Part shown: piece after piece, positions 51,120 to 64,000 of the stretch
Numbering within the stretch: position 1 is the stretch's first letter
Layout of the letters: every line of letters begins with the position of its first letter
DNA from: Branchiostoma floridae
Taxonomy: Eukaryota > Chordata > Leptocardii > Amphioxiformes > Branchiostomatidae
Reading direction: 5' to 3'
Length of the DNA: 64,000 nucleotides
Assembly: GCF_000003815.2 (NCBI RefSeq)
Contig: NC_049992.1
Location: 13,555,105 to 13,619,104, forward strand
Program-made: the position numbers and the translations under genes
The notes under the pieces: model-generated
The model's input: only the letters and a program-made list of their open reading frames with translations
Database searches by the model: none
What the model was told of the DNA's origin: nothing

Positions 51120-52410
51120 AACCTCTAGAAGACGGATATGTGTTAAGTCGAGTTATCATTGGTAAAAACTTTTCAGAATTGTACATGGAAACAGCCATCA
51201 AGACTTCAACTTTTTTCTGTTCATGAGTATCAATTTCACTACAAATTTGATCAATAGAACAAATTGAGGCTTCAACTTTGTACTGTGTAAACCTACATTG
51301 ACTTTGGTAGAATGATCAAAATACTATAACTGTACTTATAATAATGATGATAAATGTTGAATTAGAAGCATTGTTGGTGAATGTACCACCAATGTCAGCC
51401 ACAAAAAAAAAAGAAACAGAAAAGTTTTGAGTCTTGATTTTCTTGAAAAAAAACAACAACAATTTATTGTATATATGTACTTGGGGTATATTTGCTTCTC
51501 AAATTCCCTCCAGGTTTAAGTTATTATGAGAACAGAGAGGTGTTTTTTCTGTTGATGTTCTATGATAAGCTATGATGTAACATGACAGAGCATGGTCTCT
51601 TCAAAGGACTCCATTTGAACCAGAGGAGAATTATGAACCATTGCCACTTTGTTAACAGAACGTTTGTGGTCCATTTTTTATGAAGTCTTGTACATTAGTG
51701 TCGATTTGTACCAAGTATTCACAATGTGATTGGATACAAAATATTGTATGAACAGCATCAGTAAAGAAAAGTACCTTTGGAAAAAAACAAAAGCACAGAA
51801 ACCTTGTACAAGACTGCCTTGAGGTTTGTGCCTGTATTAGAATGTTTCATGTAGTTCTTTCAGACTCTGACTGTGTTTTGAAACAGACACATTATGTTGC
51901 TGGACTCCACTGTGACATCTACAAAAAATGCCACCATTGCCAAGTTTATGTTGAATTGTCCTAAAGTCCAAAGTATTGCTCAACACAAAATTTTGTTCTC
52001 ATAATTTTGACTTCAAGTTGTTAACCTACAATGGTGATGTTAGAGGTATATTCTGTTCATGTTACTGACTTATTTATGGTTCAGATGTTCTGCATATATG
52101 ACTCTTCAGTTGATGCATGTAGTAAAGATGAGATATGTTGTACCTGTTCTTTTGTGGTGTTTTATCTAAATACACATAGTAAGAACATGTAGTCAATATT
52201 TTCTGTAGGCTCATTTTTGTGTACATTTTGACATAGGCTGTATATTGCCAACAAGTAGGAAATGTTCTGTCCGTCGTAATGTACCTATGGAAGAAAAAGG
52301 TTCAAACATTAAGTTTTAGTTAATACTCTGATGTTTGTGGCACCATATATAGCTCACATGTTGCATTTATGTTGGTGGCTTCAGAGAAAATAAAGTGTCT
52401 GGAGAGATAT
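51120..52410 (+). other. Probable MLF 3' UTR
   Basis: AT-rich, without a credible reading frame, ending at AATAAA (52389-52394). A T/GT-rich tail follows within 40 bp. Confidence 0.6.
52389..52394 (+). terminator. Polyadenylation signal AATAAA, MLF
   Basis: Canonical hexamer about 1.27 kb after the MLF stop codon, followed by GTGTCTGGAG and CTGTTCCTGTGTCTTCCTGT, consistent with a downstream element. Confidence 0.6.
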
Positions 52411-53879
52411 AGTATCTGTTCCTGTGTCTTCCTGTTACAGATTAGTTAGTGCTAGGGATGTGTTTGCTAAGAGCAAGTCCCTGAGCCAAAAGCACACCAA
52501 CATGTGTATCTGTAGGGTTGAAGTTATTTTCCAAGGAGATAGGATACGTTGTTAGCTTTTCCTAGGTGCCCATTTCTGCGTTAAACTTACTCCTCAACAT
52601 GGAAAAGGCTGTTTTACACAGAAAGTGCAGCCTCCCAATATCTGCTTGGAGATTGAGGTTGAAGTGGAAAAGTTAGGCACAAAGAGGGAGATATATCCAT
52701 TCTGGGAGGTCTAGGAAATCGTTGCCTGTTCTGATGTTAGCCTCTTTCACAGCGTTTTCGCGGGTGCCGGACATTTGCGTAATTTGCAGGGGGAGGGGAC
52801 ATAATTGTGATTTTCAACATAGCGTAGCCAGGTTTTACGCTGGGGCCTGGGATGATTCTTATGTTGTGGAAGGGAATATGCCAGGGAAGTCTTGTGTCTG
52901 CTCGCAACACCTGGCCATGCTATGTTGAAAATTATGTCCCCTCCCCATCAAATGACCACAAAAAGGCTGCATAGGAGGCTACAAGCCCTTTAATGTCCCA
53001 ACAGGGGTGTTGGAAAATAGGAGAATAGGCACATATGGGAGACTTTTTGTAGTCACTAGCTTTTAGTATGAGACAAGACAAGGGATGACCTCCAGTTTCA
53101 CATATAGAACATATATTTGAAGAATATGATATCCTCACATTGTAGTAATTCCTTTTTCCCCTTAAATATTATGAAGGGAATACATCGCAATTACACAAAA
53201 TTGTTGTTCTATATACTGTATGAAGGCAGCTGTGTGATCCGTACACATTGCTTATTAACTATCAAAACTTCACACATAGGGCCATGTTGGGTTGGGTAGT
53301 GCAAAAACCCTCCCCCCCCCCGCCCCAATGTACATGTAATTTACCATATCCATGTGGCTTGTACCTCCTTCTTCATTTTAAGACCTTCCCCAATTGTTAT
53401 GAAATGAAATTAATTAACATTGACAAAACAACACATGTATTACATATTTTCTAATAAAGTCTCAAAGTCTATTACAAGAAACCTCTACATAACACTTTGG
53501 TAGTCTCTACCAGCCTGACTACCCTGGCTATTATAGGGAAAATAATTTGCCAGAGGAGTTTCGCTACCAGAAGAGTTTGCCAGCTCCAGAGGGGGAACAT
53601 AAACCTAAGCATATGGACTAACTACTGGCCAATTTCCAGATTTTATTTTTTGCCAAATTCTACAATGCCCACACCCCATAGGAAGGCCTGGTGAATGTTA
53701 ACATTTTGGTGGTCTGCCAGATAATTTTTTCCATAGACACAAGCATTAAGAAGGCTGTCTGTAGTGCCCACCTATCTACATAGACCAGATTCTATTTGTC
53801 TCAAGTAGTCTTCTGAAGCAGTTTAATTTTGGTATGTAAAATTAGCAAACCGAGCAAACCTGTAGCAATGCTCAATATT
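52411..53879. other. Spacer between convergent MLF and minus-strand gene
   Basis: About 1.5 kb where the two genes converge. At 52,785-52,830 and 52,915-52,950 are inverted copies of GGGGAGGGGACATAAT, with TTTTCAACATAGC inside, giving a possible foldback element of about 165 bp. A C run lies near 53,312. Confidence 0.45.
52785..52950. mobile_element. Possible foldback element
   Basis: GGGGAGGGGACATAATTGTG, then ATTTTCAACATAGCGTAGCC, on the left. On the right, the near reverse complement GGCCATGCTATGTTGAAAAT continues to TATGTCCCCTCCCC. Arms are about 40 bp with few mismatches. No coding capacity. Confidence 0.7.
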
Positions 53880-53961
53880 CTAACATTCAAAGTCTTGTTG
53901 CCATGTCACATGGCGTACAGGCTCCTTGGATCTGCTGGTCTCAACTTCCAGTTGATTGATC
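53880..53961 (-). CDS. Candidate last exon of the unrecognised minus-strand gene
   Basis: On the minus strand an acceptor (GGACTTTTTTAG) is followed at 53961 by sequence open to TAG at 53880 in one frame (ending VRHVTWQQDFEC). That frame does not match the phase left by the preceding exon. In the matching frame the protein ends after six residues. The real exon may differ. Confidence 0.2.
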
Positions 53962-54039
53962 CTAAAAAAGTCCACAAAATGGTAAGAAAATCATAAGGCT
54001 TATGCTGCAAAGATTACGTCGAGCAGTTTGTTTGGCATT

Positions 54040-54112
54040 ATATTTTGCCAGGTTTCCTTTTTGTCCACCAGAAATTGTGGTTTGGCTGTTGATCAAAAAC
54101 CTGGCAAAATAG
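54040..54112. repeat. Short inverted repeat, ATTTTGCCAGGTTT arms
   Basis: ATTTTGCCAGGTTT and AAACCTGGCAAAAT flank about 40 bp that is itself partly palindromic (CCACCAGAAATTGTGGT). It is located 3' of, or within the last intron of, the minus-strand gene. Confidence 0.65.
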
Positions 54113-54904
54113 AAAGCATTACAAAAACAGGCTGAAGCCTAACCTCTGTTTAGAGAGTAAGAGAGATGGAATGCCTGGGCTGAATATCACTTCATGTCAT
54201 GTCATGTTATCTAAATAGTAAGTTGTTAAACATATATTGGAAAACATTTATACAACCAATTGCAAGGTGCTGGTGGTAGGTAATCTAAAAAATTGAAATG
54301 AACCTTCAGATAAAATTCATTAGTTAGGCAATGTACATGTATGATATGTCAGGTGCAAGCAGATATAAGTTTTTGTCTCAGGTAGTTAACACTAGTTCAC
54401 CTTTATTCACGGGTAACCTAAGAATTTATCCGTTGCATTTAACACGAGGGTATTTGGGGTTGGGATATCAAGTCGACTGACAGTGGTCTCAAACTGCATT
54501 ATATTGCGGAAGAAAAAAAAGCAAATTGGAACCACCGTCCATCAGTGAGATATCCAAAATATCCTGTTTTTAGGTACAACGGATATAGGTTACCCCACGA
54601 ATAAAGATGAGCTAGCGTTACATAGTCACATACATATCACCTGAGAGTATAAACAGTCAAGTTCTCAGGTTCTGAGGTTTCCCTTTATATCTTATACTTA
54701 TACTACTGATAGTTGATATTTTTCTCATATTTGCTGGAATAGCTGCTGGTATATTATGCTGAATTCGACAGTTCTAAACTCAGATTCATTCATGACAAAA
54801 TAAGGAGATGAAGAGAAAGACACCAGCAAAAAAAATATGTTTCCTCTTCGACCTTTATCATGTAAGGAAAAGGAAAAGGATATGGTTGTTGAAGGAAGGC
54901 CAAC

Positions 54905-55004
54905 CTGTTGTTGACTGGTTTCTTCCAACATGGCCTGCCTCCTCAATCTTCTTTCGATGAGTTTTTCCTGTAATGTGGCATCTTGTCGAAGTCTAGCCGT
55001 ACTT
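54905..55004 (-). CDS. Unrecognised minus-strand gene, exon 4
   Basis: Acceptor TATCCTAACCAG/AAGTAC, in phase 2. It encodes STARLRQDATLQEKLIERRL then RRQAMLEETSQQQ, strongly helical. The donor CAACAG/GTTGGC is weak; reading through instead reaches a stop at 54725. Confidence 0.6.
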
Positions 55005-58000
55005 CTGGTTAGGATAGAAAAATAAGTTGCACATACGAGGTTGCATAACGTTATATAGATTGACACAATCAAAATGGCTGTTACTTTAAAGAAAAATTCA
55101 ATAGATACTTTAGTATAAACCGTTAACTGTGAGTGTCGAATTTTTAATGATGTAGTTGTCATTGACAAAGAGAACTTAACGTTACTGATACTTACAGAAG
55201 AATTTCACACAAAGCTAGAAACATTTCCCGCTGAATTCAGTATTTCATTTGACTTGTTCACGGTCTTGCAGCGACCCCTAGAGTTTAGCATGCAAAACGC
55301 AGGTTTCGTTTGTGTAGAAGAAAGTGTGAGAAACTGCTCGATGTTGATTGGCTAATACGTGGGCTATCGCAAACATGATTGGACGAAAATATCCAATCGT
55401 AGTGAGGTAGATTTCGATAGACAGGTTAAAACGTACCGCAGGTGTTGAATTGGTGCACTACCATTTGCTAACCTGGATTGCATCTCTACCAATGACAACT
55501 TTCAAGACATTATCGAGCTGACCAATCACAAACAAGGAATGAAATTCATCTAGCCTAAAGTAACTGTAATAATAATTTTGTCCGCAAGTCGGCGCTCTGC
55601 TACCACTGCACTGTATTTGTGTTGTCTGGCGGTAAACTTACTAACTTAGGCGTACGTACGTGTATGGTGGCGTTATCGTGGTCATGTGAAGATATTTTCC
55701 GGTCATTTTCTGTCTGAGGCCAAGGCAGTTGTACACAGCACGCTCTCTTGGTAGGCACATAGGTAATTTCTAGCTTCAAAGAGAAATTCAGAAAGGGACT
55801 AGGGCCGGGCGGGGCCATTTGGGTGGATACGAGGCACGAGGGACATGGACAAAGCCAAACGTCAACAGAACTAATTAGCTTGCTATGAACTTAGAGTAAA
55901 ATTTAGTTTGCAGTGAAGCCATGTTGCTCCTTTTCATGAAACTTCTGTGAAGTTATCTAGAACGCTAGCACATAAGTGTCGTTCTCGGTTCAAAGGATAT
56001 TTCACTCATGTCATCCGCATGTTTACGTTTACCGGAGGGAGGGGGGCAGTTCAATCTACACTTTACAAATGCGTATGCCGCGTCTCTGTGTCAAAGAAGC
56101 TCCAGGTTTGTAGATTTATTGTCGTATTTTGGCAATTTTCACGCTTTTTTCACACCACCAGCATCATAAACAAGTATCATATAGCTTTCTTAGGGCGTAC
56201 TTTTAAAGTTTTGTCCTTGGTGCTGAAAGGAAAACAGTAGGAGCAGCGTTGCCAGTCAGCAGCGCCCTCTAGCGATGGTATCATGAACTTCACACAGTTT
56301 CAATTGTTTGTATAGTGCATGTATACGTAGGTTGTATAGTAGTCCACATGGAATATTTTGCACCAGTAATACCATTACACAAAATGGTGGAATTTTAAAC
56401 AAACATCTTACATTAACATGCTCTCTGTTAGCGCCATACCCAGTACCACATGTACAGAGACATGAAACACTAACCTGGCCTGTGTGAGTCTGTTCGCCTC
56501 CTCTCGGTGCTGCTGGATATGCCGGGACACCGCTGACTCCACCTCGGCGGACGGTTTGTCACGGCGGGCCATGAGCCTCATCCGTCCCACGATGCCAGAC
56601 AGCAGCCCCTGGATGGAATGTAGAAACTAGCCATTTAGTTTACATGATTTACATTTGAGTAACTATTTGCATATGATCCTAAGGATAGTGGTTAAACAGT
56701 TTTCCTAATTAGCTGTACTTGTATGGAATTGTTCTGCTAGTTCATTCTATTGACGCTGAAGAAAAGTGATGGATGTCACTCGAAACGTCCGGAAGTAAAT
56801 ATCCGTTTGTTTATCCAGTTGTACTACAAATAAAATGGCTATTTTCAAATAAGCCATTTAATTTGATTTGCTAACAACGTTATTTCACATATACGAGCGT
56901 TTCATGACGTTATCTGCGCCATGTTGGATTACAGAGTACGTCAGTAAACCACAGTAAGATGCTACTGATTAATTCAATTACCCGCCGCATGGTCGTCGGA
57001 GAATTCAAATGATAATTAGCACGACGTCAATAAAAAGCCTGTATACTGCTGCCTTGTCATTAGGAAGAAAATTAACGTTGTACCAGATTATTTTATCAGG
57101 TATACCAATAAACCACTCATACATAAAGTCATCTATTCAAAGGTCAAAGAATAAAAGCACGTTCACCTTCCTGCTATGCTGCATATGTGACAGTGTTGTT
57201 TCCTCTATAAACTTAGTTTCAACCATGCTGCCGTACAAACACTATAATTGTATCGTTTGAAGTCAGTTTATGCAAGATATGTAAGCATCCTCCCCCAATA
57301 CCGCTCGTACGAAGTATAAACCTGCCTACTACGTCATACCCTGTTGACCTACCTTCCATGACGCTCCTGTTGGGGCGGTAGCCATGTTGTTCTGACCAAG
57401 TACGCCGTTATTGTTATCGATAGAAATGATTTCCTCTTGTTTGGCTTCTGTCGGCCTAGTTTGGATGTGACGTTCTCGTGAAACTGCGTTTCTGCGATTA
57501 TTCTGTGACATCCCTTTTGAAGAGCCGTCTTCTGACCTACCTACTGCTAATTGTCCAGTATCGTTGGCAGTGTCCTGAGCAGTTTTGTTTCTTTTAGGAC
57601 TACTTTGGTCAAACACGTCAGTGTAGGCTTGTTTTGCATAGCTTCGGTTTCCTTGGCTGTCCTTCGGGCGAGCTTTGTCAGCTTGCATGGCGTGTCCACC
57701 AACCCCTGCTCCGTAAAACGAACGCTTCTTAATGCCGTTAGGATACAACTGTAAACTAGGAAGGTCTTCAAATGTGGGTTTAACACCTTTCTCCACCTCG
57801 TATTCAGTAACAGGCCCGAGCCCGTTAGACGCTTTCTTTTGGATGGGTGGAAGAGGTTTGGCGCCTACGCTTAACTGGCTGATCGCATTGAGGTCCACAA
57901 GGGATGGTCGTAGGGGACTTGCACTCGGTGGCCAGGAATTATGTACCTGAATCTGCCAAAGAAAAGAATAGTACTCAGCATCTTGTTTCCTGTGCTGTTA

Positions 58001-59056
58001 ACGTATATGTCTACATTTATAATGTCAACAATAAAGATATCTGTACTGTTTCAATACTTACGATAGGGAATGCATGTCTATACTTTATGTTATTTTTCTG
58101 TGCATAATTAAGAGCCCCACCTCTTGAACCCGATAGATATACTTTATGTGTTGTTTCATCTGTCGGACCTTCGTGTGTTAGCACGCGAATATATCGGATT
58201 CAATTACCAAGTATCCACATGTGTCTCTCTATACATTTTGACATCGTTATGTATACTGCGATGATATACTACAAATTTCAGTATGCAATAGAAGTCGCCA
58301 ATAGCACTGTTCTCTAATGTGAAGGTGCCGCAAAATTAGATTTAAAGAATTAGTGTACTTCGAATTGGAATAAACCAAATGACAGTTCAATTCCTCAGGT
58401 GTCCACATAATACATTTTTACGCGGTATATATCGACACTGCCACATGTACTGCGTACTATGTTATACAGTACTTAATTCTACATTGTGGTTAGTCAATGT
58501 TTGCGAGATCAGGGCACCTAATAGCCTGTATTAATAAATGATATGCCCTGTTGTGTGTTGTAGCAACGTACGTAGCTACGTTGAAAGAAATCAGCAAAGC
58601 CGTGTACAATGAGATGGCTTACCGTTAATGCTCCTTCTAAGAAAATGTGATGTGTTCTGTTCACAATTGTCTTTTAGTGTTTCAGCTTTCAGTGTCCACT
58701 TGTCACACGTGCACCATATTCTGACATTTGGTTTTAAAATATATCTACTTTTGATTGTAAGGCATACCTAGTCCAATGAGAAGGACGAAAACGTAGACGT
58801 CAAATTTCTACAGTAGAGTACAAAAGTAAGCACCTACCTCTCCTGGACGGGTCTTCCTCTTCCCCATTGATTTGTTTCTTCTATGTAGAACAGGAGTTTC
58901 ACTAACACTTCGCGGTGACAGGAGATCTTTCCCTGGCCCTGGGAATTCTTCGTTGTCTCTGTCACTCGTTCCCTTTCTCCCTTTCCTCCGTACCCGAGGG
59001 AGAGGTGAGGCGGCGGGGCTTCTGACAGGCCCCGCGACTGGGAGCCCGCTTGTCAT
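54905..59056 (-). CDS. Unrecognised protein with basic helical C-terminal region (at least 4 exons)
   Basis: Minus-strand exons 59056-58838, 57952-57353, 56608-56475 and 55004-54905 have standard GT..AG borders and matching phases (0, 0, 2). They give 351 codons before an uncertain 3' end. The start is the first ATG after an in-frame stop. The N-terminal 73 residues are Pro/Arg/Lys-rich (RVRRKGRKG, NKSMGKRKTR). The middle 200 are polar and low in structure (Asn, Gln, Ser, Lys). Residues 274-351 are charged and likely helical (GRMRLMARRDKPSAEVESAV, EEANRLTQA, LQEKLIERRLRRQAMLEE), suggesting a coiled coil or nucleic-acid or cytoskeletal contact. No domain is recognised and no function is assigned. 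It may be a fast-evolving chordate gene. Confidence 0.7.
56475..56608 (-). CDS. Unrecognised minus-strand gene, exon 3
   Basis: Acceptor TTCCATCCAG/GGGCTG, donor GGCCAG/GTTAGT; phase 0 in, 2 out. It encodes GLLSGIVGRMRLMARRDKPS then AEVESAVSRHIQQHREEANR. It is GC-richer than the surrounding DNA, which supports coding. Confidence 0.75.
56741..56835 (+). mobile_element. Retroelement 3'-end-like fragment in intron
   Basis: CTGAAGAAAAGTGATGGATG, then TCACTCGAAACGTC, then TTTATCCAGTTGTACTACAAATAAA. A small hairpin (AGTGATGGATGTCACT) followed by CGAAACGTC and a short T- or A-rich end is the form found at 3' ends of non-LTR or Penelope-like retroelements. Assigned by structure only. Confidence 0.45.
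57353..57952 (-). CDS. Unrecognised minus-strand gene, exon 2
   Basis: A 600-bp exon, exactly 200 codons in phase 0; acceptor TTCTTTGGCAG/ATTCAG, donor TGGAAG/GTAGGT. Polar and Asn/Gln/Ser/Lys-rich with no visible domain. The open length between good splice sites is the best evidence that the gene is real. Confidence 0.8.
58838..59056 (-). CDS. Unrecognised minus-strand gene, exon 1
   Basis: 73 codons from ATG 59056 to donor GGAGAG/GTAGGT, phase 0. Upstream in the same frame is a TGA eight codons earlier region-wise, with no other ATG between. The product is basic and Pro/Ser-rich. Confidence 0.72.
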
Positions 59057-59690
59057 AGTCGTGGTGTAATGATACTGACTTATAACAGCTCAGTTACATT
59101 TGTACTCTCATCTCCTGGGCGAACAAGACGTGTAAGTCACGAAGCCTGCGGCTGCGTTTTAACACGACACTCAACAACCTCGAATAACACCCTTTGTGCG
59201 TGTCAGGTCATATCGGGTTCCCAGCGTTGTTCATTTCAGTAATTACGTGCAGAGATAATGCCGAAGTTCACCATGCGGAAACGTGTACAAAACAGCGGCG
59301 CCGTTACCAGGTTTTAATCGCGGTTACAAATGCCACACCTCTGAATTATTTATTGGGTTCTCATCACTGGTTGGGTGGATGATATGAAGACAATACCTGT
59401 AGATACGGTATGGTTATTCACAACACGTTCACCACTTTACACACACAGCTACAGATTGTGACACTATACAGGTGTCTCACCCTATGTGTCTACGAATAGA
59501 AAGTATATGTTTGTCGCCATCACAAATTCAATTGAAGAGAACGTTGCGCCCATGTCAACTGTCGGATGTTAGGAACTTAGGTGTCTCTTAGATACTGGCA
59601 CGCCTAGTTTTCTACGTCATTTCCTGTCATCTCCAGTTTTTGTTGTCCTAATAAACCAGACACACTCGGTAGCAGGTAGCATCCACGTAT
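59057..59690. other. Spacer between the unrecognised gene and actin
   Basis: About 630 bp separating the 5' end of the unrecognised gene from the 3' end of actin, both on the minus strand. It must hold the promoter of the former. No TATA box stands out. Confidence 0.5.
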
Positions 59691-59696
59691 TTTATT
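59691..59696 (-). terminator. Polyadenylation signal AATAAA, actin
   Basis: Minus-strand AATAAA (TTTATT on the plus strand) about 345 bp after the actin stop codon. It gives a short, compact 3' UTR typical of actin genes. Confidence 0.65.
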
Positions 59697-60040
59697 AGCG
59701 GACAAAGGGAATGTAACATAAACAGGGCGTGTCGTACTCTCCAACACACAGTATTATCTATCTATCGATGATACAACATGGTTCTTCACAGACCGACAAT
59801 ATACATGGTTCTTCACAGACCGACAACAACATGGCAGAAACACGTCACCACACTTTACGACAGTTTTAAAGGGGAATTTCCAATCCAGTTGCTAACTCAA
59901 GAACCAATCAACCAACCTGCCACAAGTTACATGTTCAAGCAACAAGTTAGATACACCAATCACTGTGTCATACACAAAGGTGATCTGGTCCACGTTCACA
60001 GCTTTGCCCCGTTTCACGAACTTTTGATAGATGGAGTTCT

Positions 60041-62091
<2,051 letters not shown>

Positions 62092-62102
62092 TTAGGTGGG
62101 TT

Positions 62103-62482
62103 CTGTTCAAGAAGAAGAGAACGGACTGTTACAGACAACATAGCAATTCCTTACATAGGAATCTACCTTCCTGTGTTCCTTGTTAAAAATGGTGCTCTGA
62201 TGATTCACAGTTGCCAAACTTCCTCTTCGTCACACTTGTTGTTGGCTGGTAGCTAGCTGGAGGTTAATAAGGTTCATGTAATTTGTTATCTCTTAATCAG
62301 TCCGGCCTTCAGTCAGTGTAAACGGTGGTTCAGAAGCAGATCTGCAGAACAGTACTTTCGAGATCATTATAACGTATGTATCAAACACATAGAAATTATG
62401 CTGCTGTTCAATTCGGTATACTGCTGGCGCTAATCATGTACTACGGTTATGTTAAAAAACATAATAAAATGCGTCTCTTACC
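62103..62482 (-). other. Probable 5'-UTR intron of actin
   Basis: On the minus strand GCAAAG/GTAAGAG at 62482/62481 is a strong donor. CTCTTCTTCTTGAACAG ending at 62103 is a strong acceptor, 20 bp before the actin ATG. Actin genes often carry an intron in the 5' UTR. Inferred from sites and context. Confidence 0.55.
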
Positions 62483-62551
62483 TTTGCTGATCAGATCCAA
62501 GCTCCAAAAGCCGTTAGATGTAGATGGTATGAAGCAGAACAGACTGTGTCC

Positions 62552-62668
62552 TATTATATGATTTCCGTGCCTACGCCCAGTACTAAATCAGAACTTTTTT
62601 CACAGAAGTTACCCCCGTATATGGCAAACACGACTTATTTGCCAATTGTTGTCTGGTATTATCATTGG
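62552..62668 (-). promoter_or_regulatory. Actin promoter: CCAAT, CArG-like and TATA elements
   Basis: Reading the minus strand: CCAAT at 62668-62664, the CArG-like CCATATACGG at 62624-62615 (one mismatch to CC(A/T)6GG), and TATAATA at 62558-62552. The last is placed about 70 bp before the 5'-UTR donor, leaving room for a short first exon. SRF binding to CArG boxes is the usual control of actin genes. Confidence 0.5.
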
Positions 62669-64000
62669 AGGCGCCACAAAGTCACGGTCGTGGTAAAATT
62701 ATTAGGGAGTGTCGTTTTCATGTGCATACCAGGCTTATTTTAAACTATAATGGCTTTATTGAAAGTATCATTTTGTCCTGCAGGGTTTATCTATAGTCAC
62801 GCATAGGGTGGGCCATGTAATGGAGGAGGATATAGGCGCCTCATTATCATTGGTCTGAAGATATTCGCAAATCTACGTATACTTTGGTTTTAGTATATTT
62901 TAGTATATTTGCCACTTAACTAGGAAATAAGGTGCCTTATCGATTATGTATTACCGTTATATCGTCAAACAAAAAGACATTACTTTTAAATGTTGGAAAA
63001 GTTTGGCTGAATATCATTGACAGTCATCTGATACGATATCACTAGTCAACGTATCTTGTTTCAATCAGATATAAATCTTTGGTGCATTTTGCCAACACCA
63101 GCAGGTTCCATGATGTTTCCCTTTTAGTAGTAGACATTTAACTTTGATTGAAACCTTTAACTCGATCGGACCCTCAGAACTCTTTGCTTTTCTAAATACT
63201 TCAGTACCAGCTTAGCTAGCTGAAAGAAAACCCTACTGTGTCTGAAGCGTATATTTTACATGATTGTCAGGTGTGTTTACAAGTTCAATGTGTTAATAAT
63301 TGTATCATTATTCTTGTGTAAATAGAATACACACATATCTATCTTCTTTGTTGTTGCGACGGTGAATTGTCTACATTGAATATAGGAGGTTTGACAGCTC
63401 TTAACCAGATTATTTTCACAAAACGTCGCTTTGTCTTGTGACAACGTTGTGCAGATCAAAGGCAGAAACGTACTCGTAGAGCGGAGAAAATGGACTCTTT
63501 GTGTAGTTTAACAGTCTTATGAGCAGCACAAGATTAATTAAGAGCCGTTCACGAGATATTAACGTGTCCGTGCGCCCGGGAACAGTTTAGCAGATGATGT
63601 GTGTATCAGATGACACAGACAGTTGTAACCAGTGGATGTTATTTCAGAATGGTTGTTGATCTTCGAACTTCAAGGTCAATTGTTGGTTCATTGCTCGGCA
63701 TGTCAGTTCTCACCCCAGAATGTTGCATGCACTGATCAATATATCCCAGCATGTCTGTTCGGCATTCATGCCATTCTTGCCACATTTTCCTATGCCTTCC
63801 ACAGCCACAGTAATATCTTGTCAAGCGATGACATCTTTCATCTGAAGCTGTGACATGCATCTGAAACTGAATCGTCTAACGAAGAAACAGGCTACGTAAG
63901 AATCGGCCCAAACTGACGGATCTATCCAACAAATGACCGGAATCTGATCAGAGTTTTACATTATCTAAGAGGTGTTTTCAATGTATGGACTGTTATGTTA
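62669..64000. other. AT-rich flank, no gene seen
   Basis: Upstream of the actin promoter. Short open frames occur on both strands, but none has coding character or splice context. Only small direct repeats (TTTAGTATAT near 62,888) are noted. Confidence 0.6.

Overview
The window is animal nuclear DNA with split genes (GT..AG introns of 0.1-8 kb), AT-rich non-coding DNA, short inverted-repeat elements and one 100-N assembly gap. Two Pax3/7 genes in direct tandem point to a cephalochordate (amphioxus, Branchiostoma-like): a tandem Pax3/7 pair is described there, and the exon phases, S50 homeodomain and HSIDGILG octapeptide fit. No rRNA, tRNA or CRISPR array was seen.

Layout. (1) About 1-15.5 kb, plus strand: Pax3/7 copy 1, lacking its first exon, with paired-domain exon 498-1001, homeodomain exons 9358-9545 and 10629-10794, and three C-terminal exons ending at 14407. 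(2) 15.5-24.4 kb: gene-free spacer with a GC-rich island, a foldback element, a large TA/GA microsatellite and retroelement-like tails. (3) 24.7-41.9 kb, plus strand: a complete seven-exon Pax3/7 copy 2 (479 aa). (4) 43,218-43,317: run of N. (5) 43.9-52.4 kb, plus strand: eight-exon myeloid leukemia factor gene (311 aa). (6) 53.9-59.06 kb, minus strand: an unrecognised gene of at least four exons with a basic, helical C-terminal part. (7) 59.7-62.5 kb, minus strand: four-coding-exon actin (378 aa) with a 5'-UTR intron and a CCAAT/CArG-like/TATA promoter. (8) 62.6-64 kb: no gene seen.

The Pax copies are nearly identical only in the DNA-binding exons: two synonymous differences in 377 nt of the paired-domain exon and one in 181 nt of the homeodomain exon. 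Linkers, C-terminal exons and introns differ. Behind the homeodomain exon both copies carry tandem repeats made of the last 66 coding bases plus the splice donor and early intron (119-bp unit in copy 2). Both loci also hold a member of the same inverted-repeat transposon family at different places. Apart from the two Pax genes, which likely regulate overlapping targets through the same DNA-binding domains, the genes look functionally unrelated neighbours.
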